In this document: positions 17,608-26,554 of the stretch, piece after piece
Numbering within the stretch: the stretch's first letter is position 1
Layout of the letters: every line of letters begins with the position of its first letter
Source: Verrucomicrobiaceae bacterium
Lineage (GTDB): Bacteria > Verrucomicrobiota > Verrucomicrobiia > Verrucomicrobiales > Verrucomicrobiaceae
Assembly (NCBI GenBank): GCA_016795365.1
Contig: JAEUHN010000009.1
Location: 62,001-126,000 of the forward strand
DNA length: 64,000 nucleotides
Reading direction: 5' to 3'
Position numbers and translations under genes: made by a program
Notes under the pieces: generated by a model
Told to the model about the DNA's origin: nothing
Seen by the model: the letters and a program-made list of their open reading frames with translations, nothing else
Databases searched by the model: none

Positions 17608-18387
17608 TCAGGAACTTGTCGATGGCGTGTCTGTCAGGCGTATCGGCAGTCCAGGCGGTGCCTTGCCCTCGATCGGAGCCCGAATCTCCGGCTTCTTGAT
17701 CTCTACGTCAGGATTGCTCGGTGGTGTGGATGGCGCAGGGCCTTGAGGTGCCTGCGATGGCTTCGGCGCTGGTGATGAATACCTCGGCGGCGTATCGCCT
17801 TTCTTGTCGATGATGATCACGGGTGTGCCGATCTTCACGTTTTCGAAAAACTTCTGCGCGGCCTCGCGCGGCATTCTCATGCAGCCATGCGAGGCAGGGT
17901 GCCCAGGACGAGGAATGGGTCCCACGTGCAAGCCGACGCCATCATGCGTGACGCGCATCCAGTAAGCCATTCGCGCGCCGACGAACTTGCCTCCCTCAGG
18001 CACTTTGTCGCGACCCACCTTGGCGTCGTCGTTGATGCAGTTCCCATCGGCATCGTAGATCTTGCCATAGAGATTGGAGAACTTGTCCGCCGTTTTTTCC
18101 AGCACCTTGAACCGGCCTTTCGGGGTGGGGAATTTGGCAATGCCCGTCGCGACATAACTCCAGGCGATCTCAGTGTCCCCTTTGTAAACGCGTGCTTTCT
18201 GATCATCCAGATGCACTTCGATTCGCAGAGGGCCTGAGGCTTTTGCAGCGATCTCGTCATCCCATGCCCACAAAACTGCTGGCGCGCCCTCGGGCTCCTG
18301 CACGGTTGAAGGCTGTTTCTTGAAGTGGGCACAAGAAGCCGTGAGCGAAAGAACGGCGAAAAGCAGAAGGCGTGTGCTTGGAACCAT
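17608..18387 (-). CDS. L,D-transpeptidase lipoprotein (YkuD domain)
   Basis: A 259-residue predicted lipoprotein with lipobox LTASC (Cys19). The YkuD catalytic domain spans about 52-195. It shows the starting RIEVHLDDQKARVYKG, His154 in GVGLHVG and the active-site HPASHGCMRMP with Cys169. Such enzymes form 3-3 cross-links in peptidoglycan or attach proteins to it. The last ~60 residues are a Pro-rich tail. The ATG at 18387 starts the signal peptide directly; an ATG 39 bases upstream is possible. It lies upstream of def with a 48-base gap. Confidence 0.9.
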   Translation of the reverse strand: MVPSTRLLLFAVLSLTASCAHFKKQPSTVQEPEGAPAVLWAWDDEIAAKASGPLRIEVHLDDQKARVYKGDTEIAWSYVATGIAKFPTPKGRFKVLEKTADKFSNLYGKIYDADGNCINDDAKVGRDKVPEGGKFVGARMAYWMRVTHDGVGLHVGPIPRPGHPASHGCMRMPREAAQKFFENVKIGTPVIIIDKKGDTPPRYSSPAPKPSQAPQGPAPSTPPSNPDVEIKKPEIRAPIEGKAPPGLPIRLTDTPSTSS

Positions 18388-18563
18388 GAGGAGCACACGA
18401 GGGACAATGCTTTCCAATAACTTCAAGCGGCTTTCAGTGACCTCTCAGAGCTTTCATGTGGAGGTCGTGAAGTCGGGCATCACTCAGGTCGCGTGGGGGG
18501 ATCTCACTGCATTATTGAGACGCATGGACCCCGATCTTCTCATTATAGACAATGCCAAGGCTG

Positions 18564-18593
18564 TTGATAGCCAGTATTTAAATAAGCTATAAC
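18564..18593 (+). promoter_or_regulatory. Possible sigma-70 promoter of the sugar transferase gene
   Basis: TTGATA at 18564-18569 and TATAAC at 18588-18593 are separated by 18 bases, about 75 bases before the ATG at 18670. They lie in a strongly AT-rich stretch (about 18530-18669) in otherwise GC-rich DNA. Another TATAAT at 18613-18618 has no good -35 partner. The rest of the gap from 18388 holds nothing else that I can identify. Confidence 0.35.
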
Positions 18594-18669
18594 TAGTTTG
18601 AAACGACTATTTTATAATTTCCGCAACTTTTATCTGGACTGAGAATATATTTGTGATAATTTCTCAAAT

Positions 18670-20274
18670 ATGAATCAGCTTTCCATTGCCACCACTGCTG
18701 CACCCTCCATGGTGCCTTCCTCCGGGTTTGGCCGCGCTTCCAGCCCCCGCCCCCTGAACTGGCAAGTGACAGGAACCGCGACTCCAGTGTTGCCTGGCTC
18801 GCGCCGTGGGACCTTTGGTGCCTCCAATGTAGAGCCGCCCAAGGCGACATCGGAGGAAATCGTGCTTCATCGCAGCCGTCACCAGACCGCGCACAAGTGG
18901 GTGTTCTTCGCCGTGCTGGGAGACTTCCTCATGGCCCTGCTGGCCTCGACCACCGCGTTCTGGCTGCGGTTCAACACCCTCCAAAACGTCGGTCACTTCA
19001 CAGCTCTCCAGCTTCAGCAATACCTGGGCTACGTCGCGCTCGGATCCACCTCGCTGGTCCTGGTGCTTGCCTGGATGGGCATCTATCGTCGTAACATGCT
19101 CCTGCAATCGCGCAAGGTGAGCACCTTGCAGATCAAGGGCGTGCTGGGATGGACGGTGGGATTTCTCCTGGTGGCTCTCACCTTCCGCCTCTCGCCTGCC
19201 ATCTCCCGCATTTACATGGCGCTGACGGGCTGCCTAACCCTCGGCTTCCTCCTGAGCTGGAGACTTTACTTTGATGCTCGCCTTCGCCAGCCGCATCGCC
19301 TGGCGGTTCTTCGTCAGCGCGCCATCATGGTGGGCTGGAGCGAGGAATCTTCCGAGTTGCTGCGCCACTTCGAGACCAAGCCGGAACTGGGCGTTGAAAT
19401 CATGGGCTGGGTGCAGACCGAAGAAGGCTACTCCGAAGTCCGCCCCAGCAGCAAGGTGCCATGGCTGGGCTCCCTGGCCGATCTGGAGCAGATCGTGATG
19501 GAAAACCCGGCCGACATGGTGGTGCTGGCAGATCTCAGCGGCCCTCGGGAGCGCGCTCTGGAAATCGCCAACCTCTGCGAACGCGAGATGGTGCAGTTCA
19601 AGATCATCCCCTCCTGCTTTCGTGTTTTCCTCTCTGGCCTTCAGCTCGAAAGCGTCGCTGGCACACCGATCCTGGGCGTGAGCAGCCTGCCCCTGGACGA
19701 TACCTTCAATGTGGTGCTCAAGCGCTGTGTGGACGTCGTCGGAGCCATCGTCGGCCTCTTGCTCTCCGCTCCCATCATTGCGCTCTTCGGTGCGCTCGTG
19801 TGGATCGAATCGCGTGGAGCCATCTTTTACAAGCAGGTCCGCACCGGCGCGAACGGCCGCAACTTCAACATCTTCAAGATCCGCTCCATGAAGCTGAACG
19901 CCGAGACCAACGGCGCTCAGTGGTGCAAGGCAGATGATCCTCGCCGCCTTCGCGTGGGTGCCTTCATGCGTGCCTGGAACATCGACGAACTGCCTCAGTT
20001 CTGGAACGTGCTCAAAGGCGAGATGAGCCTCGTAGGACCTCGTCCCGAGCGCCCAGAGTTGATCGCCAGCTTCAAACACGAGATTCCCCACTATAACGCC
20101 CGCCATCACGCCAAGCCTGGCATGACAGGTTGGGCCGCGATCAAAGGCCTCCGTGGTGACACCGACCTCGCCGCCCGCATCCGCGCAGACATCTGGTATC
20201 TCGAGAACTGGAGCCTGATGCTCGATTTCAAGATCATGCTCCTGACCTTTTTCAAGCGCGACAACGCTTACTGA
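18670..20274 (+). CDS. Polyprenyl glycosylphosphotransferase starting exopolysaccharide
   Basis: A 534-residue membrane enzyme that moves a sugar-1-phosphate from a nucleotide sugar to undecaprenyl phosphate, the first step of exopolysaccharide or O-chain synthesis (WcaJ/EpsE type). After a ~70-residue cytoplasmic start come four membrane segments (about 77-200), a Rossmann-like domain (215-340) and another membrane segment (353-380). The catalytic domain follows, with FKIRSMK, NIDELPQFWNVLKGEMSLVGPRPERPE and KPGMTGWAAIKGLRG. Its AT-rich leader suggests regulated expression. The SGNH-domain gene follows 42 bases later, probably in the same operon; no polymerase or flippase is nearby. Confidence 0.93.
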   Translation: MNQLSIATTAAPSMVPSSGFGRASSPRPLNWQVTGTATPVLPGSRRGTFGASNVEPPKATSEEIVLHRSRHQTAHKWVFFAVLGDFLMALLASTTAFWLRFNTLQNVGHFTALQLQQYLGYVALGSTSLVLVLAWMGIYRRNMLLQSRKVSTLQIKGVLGWTVGFLLVALTFRLSPAISRIYMALTGCLTLGFLLSWRLYFDARLRQPHRLAVLRQRAIMVGWSEESSELLRHFETKPELGVEIMGWVQTEEGYSEVRPSSKVPWLGSLADLEQIVMENPADMVVLADLSGPRERALEIANLCEREMVQFKIIPSCFRVFLSGLQLESVAGTPILGVSSLPLDDTFNVVLKRCVDVVGAIVGLLLSAPIIALFGALVWIESRGAIFYKQVRTGANGRNFNIFKIRSMKLNAETNGAQWCKADDPRRLRVGAFMRAWNIDELPQFWNVLKGEMSLVGPRPERPELIASFKHEIPHYNARHHAKPGMTGWAAIKGLRGDTDLAARIRADIWYLENWSLMLDFKIMLLTFFKRDNAY

Positions 20275-20316
20275 ACCCCCGCGCCTCCAGGCGCACCCGT
20301 CCCCCCCTGACTCACC

Positions 20317-21723
20317 ATGGGCACCGCACTCGCCAAACTCAAACTCCACCAGCGCCTTTCCGGATCGGCCGCTGGCATGATCATCGCAGCCACGGGAGCC
20401 ATTTTGCTGTGGCGAGTCGCCCCCCCGCCCGGCACCCTATCACACAAGCTCGCGCTGGTCTTGTGTGAAGCCGGAGCCATGTGGGGCCTGAGTGCCTTGT
20501 TGTTGCCATCAGGCCGCCTGGCACGCGCCATCTACTGGGTGTCAGTCAACATGCTCATCCTCGCCGGCATGGTGGGCTTCGTGGAAGTCGCAGGACGTGC
20601 TGGGAAAATCGACTTCGCCCGCTTCCGCACCCAGCACGCCGAGGAGTCCCGCAACGATTATCCGCTCTGGACACGCGAACCCGAAGTCCCTTTGCCCGAA
20701 GCCTTCTTTCGTCATCCCGGCCCGTTCAGCTGGACCGGCCAGCCTCTGCGAACTCTCGAAGTCCTCCGCCTCGGCACGGACAATGCCTACGTCAATGAGC
20801 AGCCCATCAGCATCGACTACGACGCAGATGGCTTCCGAAATCCCGCCGATCTCAAGGACTGGGACGCCGTCGTCGTGGGCGATTCCTACACCGAACTCGG
20901 CTACCTGCCAGACGCACAAATGAGCAGCTTCATCGCCGCTCAACGCACCAGCTTGCGCGTCAGGAATCTCGGCGTCTGCGACACCGGCCTGCTCACCTAC
21001 TCGCGTTACCTCGAGCATTTCGGCCACGCGCCATCCGTCAAGCAGGTCGTGTTCGTCATGTTCGAAGGGAACGACATCCAGGACACCGAACTCGAGCACG
21101 CCGCGCTTACGCGCTTCCAGCTTTATGCCGAGCGCGACTATCGCGAACTGGGAGCCCAGACCTCCTTCATCAAAGCCATGGCCACCGTTGTGAAAGATGC
21201 GCGCAACAAGCCGAAGCCGCAGAGCTATCAGAACGCATGGTTCCGAGCGAAAGACGAGCTTCTGCCCATCACCATCAGCACCGAGCTGCCCATCAATCCC
21301 AAGACCATGACCGGCCCCCAGCTCATGGCGCTCAAAGCAGGCATCTCCGCCTGCGCCCACCGCGCCAAAGAGATGAACCTGCGCGCGAGCCTGGTCTATG
21401 TGCCGGTAAACAATCGCGTTTACCATGGCATGTTGCGCTTTGCCGATAGCCTGCCCTCTGAGGTTCGCGAATGGACGCCCCATGATCTGCCGAGACTCGT
21501 GTCCGAACTCTGCGCCGCCGACGGCATCGCCTTCGCCGATGCCACCCCCACACTGCGCGCCGCCGCCGAGCAAGGGCGCTACGTTCACAATCGGATCCTA
21601 GATTGTCACGTGAATGCGGAGGGTGCCAAGCACATCGGCGAGGTCATCGCCGATGTGCTAAGTTCCACCGTGATGCGTGCGGACGTGGCAACAAGTCCCG
21701 CACAAAACATGGCATCACCGTAG
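20317..21723 (+). CDS. Membrane-anchored SGNH-hydrolase-like protein
   Basis: A 468-residue protein. Two or three membrane segments at the N-terminus (MIIAATGAILLWRV, LALVLCEAGAMWGLSALLL, VNMLILAGMVGFVEVA) are followed by a periplasmic SGNH-type domain. DAVVVGDSYTELGYL is the GDS block, FVMFEGNDIQD matches the block with Asn, and CHVNAEGAKHIGEVI carries the C-terminal His. Proteins of this layout (AlgX/DltD-like) often O-acetylate or de-acetylate surface polysaccharide. Its place right after the sugar transferase supports a polysaccharide-modifying role. Whether it is acylating or hydrolytic is unknown. Confidence 0.78.
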   Translation: MGTALAKLKLHQRLSGSAAGMIIAATGAILLWRVAPPPGTLSHKLALVLCEAGAMWGLSALLLPSGRLARAIYWVSVNMLILAGMVGFVEVAGRAGKIDFARFRTQHAEESRNDYPLWTREPEVPLPEAFFRHPGPFSWTGQPLRTLEVLRLGTDNAYVNEQPISIDYDADGFRNPADLKDWDAVVVGDSYTELGYLPDAQMSSFIAAQRTSLRVRNLGVCDTGLLTYSRYLEHFGHAPSVKQVVFVMFEGNDIQDTELEHAALTRFQLYAERDYRELGAQTSFIKAMATVVKDARNKPKPQSYQNAWFRAKDELLPITISTELPINPKTMTGPQLMALKAGISACAHRAKEMNLRASLVYVPVNNRVYHGMLRFADSLPSEVREWTPHDLPRLVSELCAADGIAFADATPTLRAAAEQGRYVHNRILDCHVNAEGAKHIGEVIADVLSSTVMRADVATSPAQNMASP

Positions 21724-21796
21724 TCCGTGAGAGGCGAGCAGAGGCTTCGTCCAAACTCATGCGCATGGCTGAATGACCCAGCGTAGGATGGCGAAC

Positions 21797-22834
21797 TCAC
21801 CTCACGCGCTCGAGCTTCAGAACGGGTGCGGACTTTGACGCGAACTGGGCGACGTAGATGTTGCCCAGGGCGTCAACAGCCATGCCGTGGGGATGGATGA
21901 AGGCACTGGGGCGGGTGGCTTGCATGGGCTTGAGCGAGCCATCTGCTCCGAACTCGGGCGCGGTGCCACCGATGTTGGAGATCACCTGATTGTTCGCATT
22001 GAGCACGGAGATGAATCCGGGGGCGTTCTTGTCCTTGGGCCATTGGTCGCCGAGGTGCGGGATGAAGAGGAATTCGTTCCAGATGACTGCATCGCGAGGA
22101 TTGCCGCCGGGCATGGCGAACTTGTCGATGAACTGCCCGTCCAAGGTGAAGCGCTTCACCTCCTGCTTGTCACTCATGCACACGAGCATGACCGGCTTGG
22201 CTGGATTGCGACGATCCACGGCTCCACCGTGCGGTCCGAAGTGGGCCAGCTGGTTCTCGCCTTCGCCGAGATTGCCTCCCCACGACTTGAGCAGCTTCCC
22301 GCTCGCATCGAAGTGATGGACGTAATCCTTGCCGTAGCCATCGAAGACGATGAACTCGCCGCGATCACTGAGCAGCACCTTGGACGGCTTGTATTCATCA
22401 GCCTTGGTGTAGAGCTTCGATGCCTCCGGCCAGGGAACGTGCAACCGCTCCTCGCCCTTGAGCGTGAGCTTGCGCACCTCGTGGAGCGCGGTGCTGGTGA
22501 TGAACAACAGCTCCTGGCCTTGCTCCACCGTCAGGGTAAGGCCATGCGCACCGGGCATTCGTGCGGTCCAGCTTTCGAGGAGTTCGCCGCCAGGACTGAG
22601 GATGATCACATTGTTTTTGGCATCATCGGTGAGGAAGATGATCCTCCCCGCGCCATCGACGGCCATGGCATGCCCGTTGCCGATGCTGAGCTTTGCGAGA
22701 GCAGCCTCGCCCCAGTGCGGCACCATGCGATAACGAAACTCGCCATGGCCCAGGATGTCCTCGGAGAGACTGATGAGAGGCGTGGCGGCCAGCGCGATGG
22801 CCAGAAGAGGTCGAGCGATCATGGCTGCACTCAA
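21797..22834 (-). CDS. Secreted NHL-type six-bladed beta-propeller protein
   Basis: A 345-residue protein with a signal peptide (MIARPLLAIALAATPLISLS) and repeated NHL-like blades. Examples are GNGHAMAVDGAGRIIFLTDD, GPHGGAVDRRNPAKPVMLV and IHPHGMAVDALGNIYVAQF. The His-containing blades recall peptidyl-alpha-hydroxyglycine amidating-lyase-like propellers, but the catalytic set cannot be confirmed. ATG codons at 22834 and 22822 are both possible; the second starts the signal peptide directly. It is divergent from the single-membrane-segment protein at 22924. Function uncertain. Confidence 0.8.
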   Translation of the reverse strand: MSAAMIARPLLAIALAATPLISLSEDILGHGEFRYRMVPHWGEAALAKLSIGNGHAMAVDGAGRIIFLTDDAKNNVIILSPGGELLESWTARMPGAHGLTLTVEQGQELLFITSTALHEVRKLTLKGEERLHVPWPEASKLYTKADEYKPSKVLLSDRGEFIVFDGYGKDYVHHFDASGKLLKSWGGNLGEGENQLAHFGPHGGAVDRRNPAKPVMLVCMSDKQEVKRFTLDGQFIDKFAMPGGNPRDAVIWNEFLFIPHLGDQWPKDKNAPGFISVLNANNQVISNIGGTAPEFGADGSLKPMQATRPSAFIHPHGMAVDALGNIYVAQFASKSAPVLKLERVR

Positions 22835-22923
22835 CGTGCGGCTGCCGAAGGTTCATGGCATTTTCTTCAAGGCTCATGCAAATGCTTGCCAACAGTTCCG
22901 ACTCGGTGACTGTCACACCCATC

Positions 22924-23691
22924 ATGTCCAACAACCGCCTCTTCAATCCGCTGCTCCTCATCGGCTTCGTCGTGGCCGCTGCCATCATGGCCATGGTGGG
23001 ATTCTTCTGGCTCGGGGACTCCAAGCCCATCACCGCCAAGCCTTTGCCTCCACCGCCTGCGGTAGCCAAAGCCACGACCACTTCGCCCAAAGGCACACAA
23101 TCGCTGCCTCCCAGCACCCCGCCTCCGGCCTCAGTTCAACCACCTGCGCCTCCGACGCCTGCTCAGCCAATGGTGACCCAGCCACCCACACAACTCTCAG
23201 CCGAGCAGCGCGCACGTGAGGCTGCCGATCAGAAGGTCGGGATGTTGCTCGCCCAGAATCCCACCGTGGATGGTGCTCGCGACAAGCTCTTGCTTCTGTT
23301 CCCGAGCTTCAACAGCTACGAGAAGATCGCTGCCGCACCACACATCAATAATCTCACTGGCGACGACAAGCTGGCCACCATCGTCGGCTTCCTCAAGAAT
23401 CCGCTGACGCCGCCGGAAGCGCAGGAGACCTTCTTCAACGACATGCTCAATCGCCCGCCACAAGTAGGCTGGCCGGTGCTGATCGAAGTGATCGCGACGC
23501 CCAATCATCCGCTGGCTCAGCGCGCCAAGGAACTGCTCACCACGATCGTCGGACAAGACTATGGCAACGACGTCTTCGGCTGGCAGCGCGGCCTTCGTGA
23601 TCAGCTCAAGCTTCAAGGTGCCATCCCTGAAGATTCTCCCGCCACAACAACAGCAACTCCTGAAACCGGAGCTGCGCCTGTTCAGCAGTAA
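22924..23691 (+). CDS. Single-pass membrane protein of unknown function
   Basis: A 255-residue protein with one N-terminal membrane segment (NPLLLIGFVVAAAIMAMVGFFWL), a Pro/Ala/Thr-rich linker to about residue 100 and a helical domain (about 105-235) that includes FPSFNSYEKIAAAPHINNLTG and TIVGFLKNPLTPPEAQETF. The helical repeats look like a TPR- or HEAT-like array, judged loosely. The ATG at 22924 puts the membrane segment near the start; a frame open to 22855 would add 23 residues that look non-coding. No family recognised. Confidence 0.65.
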   Translation: MSNNRLFNPLLLIGFVVAAAIMAMVGFFWLGDSKPITAKPLPPPPAVAKATTTSPKGTQSLPPSTPPPASVQPPAPPTPAQPMVTQPPTQLSAEQRAREAADQKVGMLLAQNPTVDGARDKLLLLFPSFNSYEKIAAAPHINNLTGDDKLATIVGFLKNPLTPPEAQETFFNDMLNRPPQVGWPVLIEVIATPNHPLAQRAKELLTTIVGQDYGNDVFGWQRGLRDQLKLQGAIPEDSPATTTATPETGAAPVQQ

Positions 23692-23773
23692 ATGAGATGT
23701 CTCCGGGCTGCCAAATGCATCCCGGTTCCTGCTTGGCTGCTCTCTGGGTCAGCGGCTCCTCACCGATGGATGA

Positions 23774-24847
23774 TCAGGGCTTCAGCACCACCTTGAGCAG
23801 GCCATTGCCGGGCTGCGTGGCCTTGTGGAACCACTGCGCACCTTCTTCCAGCGGAGCGACGATGCTGAGCAACGGGCCGACCTGGATGCTGCCGTCTTCG
23901 ATGCGGCGAATCGCTTCGGGATACTCGCCGGCGCAGGAGCAAGAGCCCTTCAGCGTGAGCTGGCGGGTCACGACTTCCTGCAAGGGGAACGGCGTGTTCG
24001 GTTGCAGGTTACCCACAAGCACCACCTGGCCGCCCTTGCGCACGCTGCGGATCGCGAGGTCAATGGGCTGTCCGGCACCGACGACTTCGAAGCTGGCATC
24101 CGCACCATCGCCACCGAAGTAGGCGCGTAGCGTTTGCGCGAGGCCTTCGGTCTTCGCGTTGAAGGACTCCTCGGCACCGAGCTTCTTCGCCAGCGCGAGA
24201 CGCGAGTCATCGAGATCCACGGCCACGACACGTTCCCAGCCACGCGCCTTGAGCGCCTGAATCACGAGCAAACCAATCAAACCCGCGCCCACGACGACTG
24301 CACTGCCACGCGGCGGCGGGATCTGCGGAATCGGTGCGAAGGCTTCGCCAATCTCCACGCCCTCGGCCAGATTCACGGCGTGCAAGGCGATGGACACGGG
24401 CTCGGCGAACGCGGCCTTTTCATACGGCAGCGAGTCGGGGATGCGATACAGGATGCGCGTCGGCAGCACGACCTTCTCCGCGAAGCAGCCGTGGCGGCGG
24501 AAGTCGTTGCACGACACGCCGAGCACCTTGCGGTTGGTGCAGAGATTGATGTAGCCCGTCTTGCACTTCTCGCACTCGCCGCAGTATTCCGTGCTGTCGA
24601 AGGTGACGCGCTCGCCCACGTTCCAACCGGTCACGCCTTCGCCCAGCGCGATGATTTCGCCGGCGGCCTCATGGCCCATGATGATCGGCGGAATGCGGCG
24701 GCCGCTGCGACCATCCATGCCGTGCAAATCGCTGCCGCAGATGCCGCACGCGCGCACATCGACGAGCACCTCTCCTTTGCCCGGCTGCGGTGCGGAGGCT
24801 TCACCAAATTCAAACGTGGACGGCGCGACGAGTGTGAGTGCTTTCAT
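23774..24847 (-). CDS. Zinc-dependent medium-chain alcohol/polyol dehydrogenase
   Basis: A 357-residue member of the MDR family, like sorbitol or threonine dehydrogenase. Catalytic zinc ligands are in GICGSDLHG and the following GHEAAGE. The structural zinc loop has four cysteines in CGECEKC and the nearby NLC. The NAD-binding motif is VVVGAGLIGLLVIQAL with an Asp after the second strand (VAVDLDDSR), pointing to NAD rather than NADP. It lies 54 bases downstream of recA on the same strand, with no functional link expected. Substrate not assigned. Confidence 0.9.
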   Translation of the reverse strand: MKALTLVAPSTFEFGEASAPQPGKGEVLVDVRACGICGSDLHGMDGRSGRRIPPIIMGHEAAGEIIALGEGVTGWNVGERVTFDSTEYCGECEKCKTGYINLCTNRKVLGVSCNDFRRHGCFAEKVVLPTRILYRIPDSLPYEKAAFAEPVSIALHAVNLAEGVEIGEAFAPIPQIPPPRGSAVVVGAGLIGLLVIQALKARGWERVVAVDLDDSRLALAKKLGAEESFNAKTEGLAQTLRAYFGGDGADASFEVVGAGQPIDLAIRSVRKGGQVVLVGNLQPNTPFPLQEVVTRQLTLKGSCSCAGEYPEAIRRIEDGSIQVGPLLSIVAPLEEGAQWFHKATQPGNGLLKVVLKP

Positions 24848-24901
24848 GCAGCGCGCGGGTTACACCGCCGCGCGCTGGATGCAAGTTGGGAGTGGCCCTG
24901 A

Positions 24902-25963
24902 TCAATCCGCCCCACCGCTCGCAGCACCCTTCTCGGCGAGCTTGGCCTTCACGGCGACTTCGAGTTCGGCGAAAAGCTTCTCGTCGGTCTTGAGCACTTC
25001 CTTCACGGCGTCGCGGCCCTGGCCGACCTGGGTGCCGTTGTAGCTGATCCAGCTGCCGCGCTTCTGCAGAATGTCGAACTCCAGCGCTAGGTCGAGCAAG
25101 CTACCGATCGTGCTGATGCCTTCGTTATACATGATGTCGAACTCGGCTTCCGTGTAGGGCGGCGCGAGCTTGTTCTTCACCACCTTGATCTTGGTTCGGT
25201 TGCCGGTGACGGAGCCATCGGCGGCCTTGATCGCGCCGATGCGGCGGATGTCCACACGCATCGAGGAGTAGAACTTCAGCGCACGACCGCCAGGTGTGGT
25301 TTCGGGGTTGCCGAACATGACGCCGATCTTTTCACGGATCTGGTTGGTGAAGATGGCGGTGGTGCGCGCCTTGCTGATGATGGAGGTGAGCTTTCGCATC
25401 GCGGCGCTCATGAGGCGGGCCTGGGCACCGACGGTGCTGTCGCCGATTTCGCCTTCCAGTTCCTGGCGCGTAACGAGGGCGGCCACAGAGTCGAGCACGA
25501 CCACGTCGATCGCATTGGAACGCACGAGTGTCTCGCAGATGCGGAGGGCTTCTTCACCGCTGCTGGGCTGCGAGACGAGCAAGTCTTCCAGCTTCACACC
25601 GAGACGACGCGCATAGTTCGGATCAAGCGCGTGCTCCACGTCGATGAAGGCGGCGAGTCCGCCGGCTTTCTGCGCCTGGGCGATGACCGTGAGCGTGAGG
25701 GTCGTCTTACCGGAGGATTCCGGGCCGAAGACTTCGATGATTCGACCGCGTGGGAAACCGCCGATGCCGAGTGCCTGGTCGATCAAAAGATTGCCCGTGG
25801 GAATCACCGCCACATCGGCCTGCTTGCCTTCACCCATGCGGATGATCGCGCCCTCGCCGTAGTCTTTGGAGATCTGCTGAAGGGCAGCGTCGAGATTGCG
25901 GGCGCGTGCGTCGGCGATCTTGGAGGCGCCGGAGTCGGAATCGGATTTGGGTGCTTTGGCCAT
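24902..25963 (-). CDS. recA: Recombinase RecA
   Basis: A 353-residue recombinase that coats single-stranded DNA and also drives LexA self-cleavage. Walker A is GPESSGKTT, Walker B is [11 protein letters not shown], and the DNA-binding loops lie around [22 protein letters not shown] and [13 protein letters not shown]. The C-terminal tail is basic/Ala-rich rather than strongly acidic. The ATG at 25963 gives the usual MA-K start; an in-frame ATG further upstream overlaps the LexA box. Regulation by LexA is directly supported by the box 21 bases upstream. Confidence 0.98.
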   Translation of the reverse strand: MAKAPKSDSDSGASKIADARARNLDAALQQISKDYGEGAIIRMGEGKQADVAVIPTGNLLIDQALGIGGFPRGRIIEVFGPESSGKTTLTLTVIAQAQKAGGLAAFIDVEHALDPNYARRLGVKLEDLLVSQPSSGEEALRICETLVRSNAIDVVVLDSVAALVTRQELEGEIGDSTVGAQARLMSAAMRKLTSIISKARTTAIFTNQIREKIGVMFGNPETTPGGRALKFYSSMRVDIRRIGAIKAADGSVTGNRTKIKVVKNKLAPPYTEAEFDIMYNEGISTIGSLLDLALEFDILQKRGSWISYNGTQVGQGRDAVKEVLKTDEKLFAELEVAVKAKLAEKGAASGGAD

Positions 25964-25983
25964 AACAGAGGGATGTGGTGATA

Positions 25984-25997
25984 TGTTCGAGCGAACA
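25984..25997 (-). promoter_or_regulatory. LexA (SOS) box of recA
   Basis: TGTTCGAGCGAACA, a palindrome with a 4-base centre, extended to ATATGTTCG/CGAACATAT on both sides. It fits exactly the published verrucomicrobial LexA consensus TGTTC-N4-GAACA and differs from the E. coli CTGT-N8-ACAG box. It lies 21 bases before the recA ATG, so LexA binding would block transcription. This is also the strongest taxonomic clue in the window. Confidence 0.92.
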
Positions 25998-26134
25998 TAT
26001 TGACCGGGAGCAGGACCCACAGCAAACAGTTTCGCTTTCGAGTCCCGATTAAATCAGGCCGCTCCTCGCTGGCAAAGAAGTTCTTTCGCTACCGCGCGAC
26101 CTTTTGCACGCGACTGGCGAACTGGGTCCCGCGT

Positions 26135-26551
26135 TCACTTCCGCTGGATGCGCGCGGGCACATCGGTGATCGGAATGCCTGCGGCCTTGAGCGCGTCCCA
26201 CACCTGCACAAGCACGCCGAGGTCACTCTCGGTATCGGCTTCGAGTTCCAGCTTGAGGCCAGGCTGGGCGCTCTTGAGCTGTTGGAGCGCACCGGCCAGA
26301 GCATCGAGCTTCACCGGGTTGCCACTGAGGAAGAGTTCGTTCGTCTTGGTGATCGCGAGTGCCGTGCGCACATCCTGCGCCTGCGTGCTGCTGCCCATGC
26401 TCTTGGACTCGGGCAAGGCGATCTGCATCCGCGTGGTTTGGGTGCGGAAGGTCGTGTTATACATGAAGAAAATCAGCAGCACGACCATGATGTCGATGAG
26501 CGACACAATGGGGATCTGCGGCACAGGGCGGCGGCGGGTGCGGAGGTTCAT
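26135..26551 (-). CDS. exbD: ExbD/TolR-type biopolymer transport protein
   Basis: A 138-residue inner-membrane protein with one N-terminal membrane segment (PIVSLIDIMVVLLIFFMYNT) containing the conserved Asp of ExbD/TolR (SLIDIMVVLL), and a periplasmic domain after it. With ExbB it forms the proton channel that powers TonB. It starts 3 bases after the exbB stop, in a tonB-exbB-exbD operon on the minus strand. ExbD is preferred over TolR because of the neighbouring tonB-like gene. Confidence 0.9.
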   Translation of the reverse strand: MNLRTRRRPVPQIPIVSLIDIMVVLLIFFMYNTTFRTQTTRMQIALPESKSMGSSTQAQDVRTALAITKTNELFLSGNPVKLDALAGALQQLKSAQPGLKLELEADTESDLGVLVQVWDALKAAGIPITDVPARIQRK

Positions 26552-26554
26552 GGC

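Noticed and set aside
18388-18669. Small open frame across the gap before the sugar transferase
   Set aside because: It starts inside the L,D-transpeptidase gene on the other strand, and the AT-rich second half looks like a promoter.
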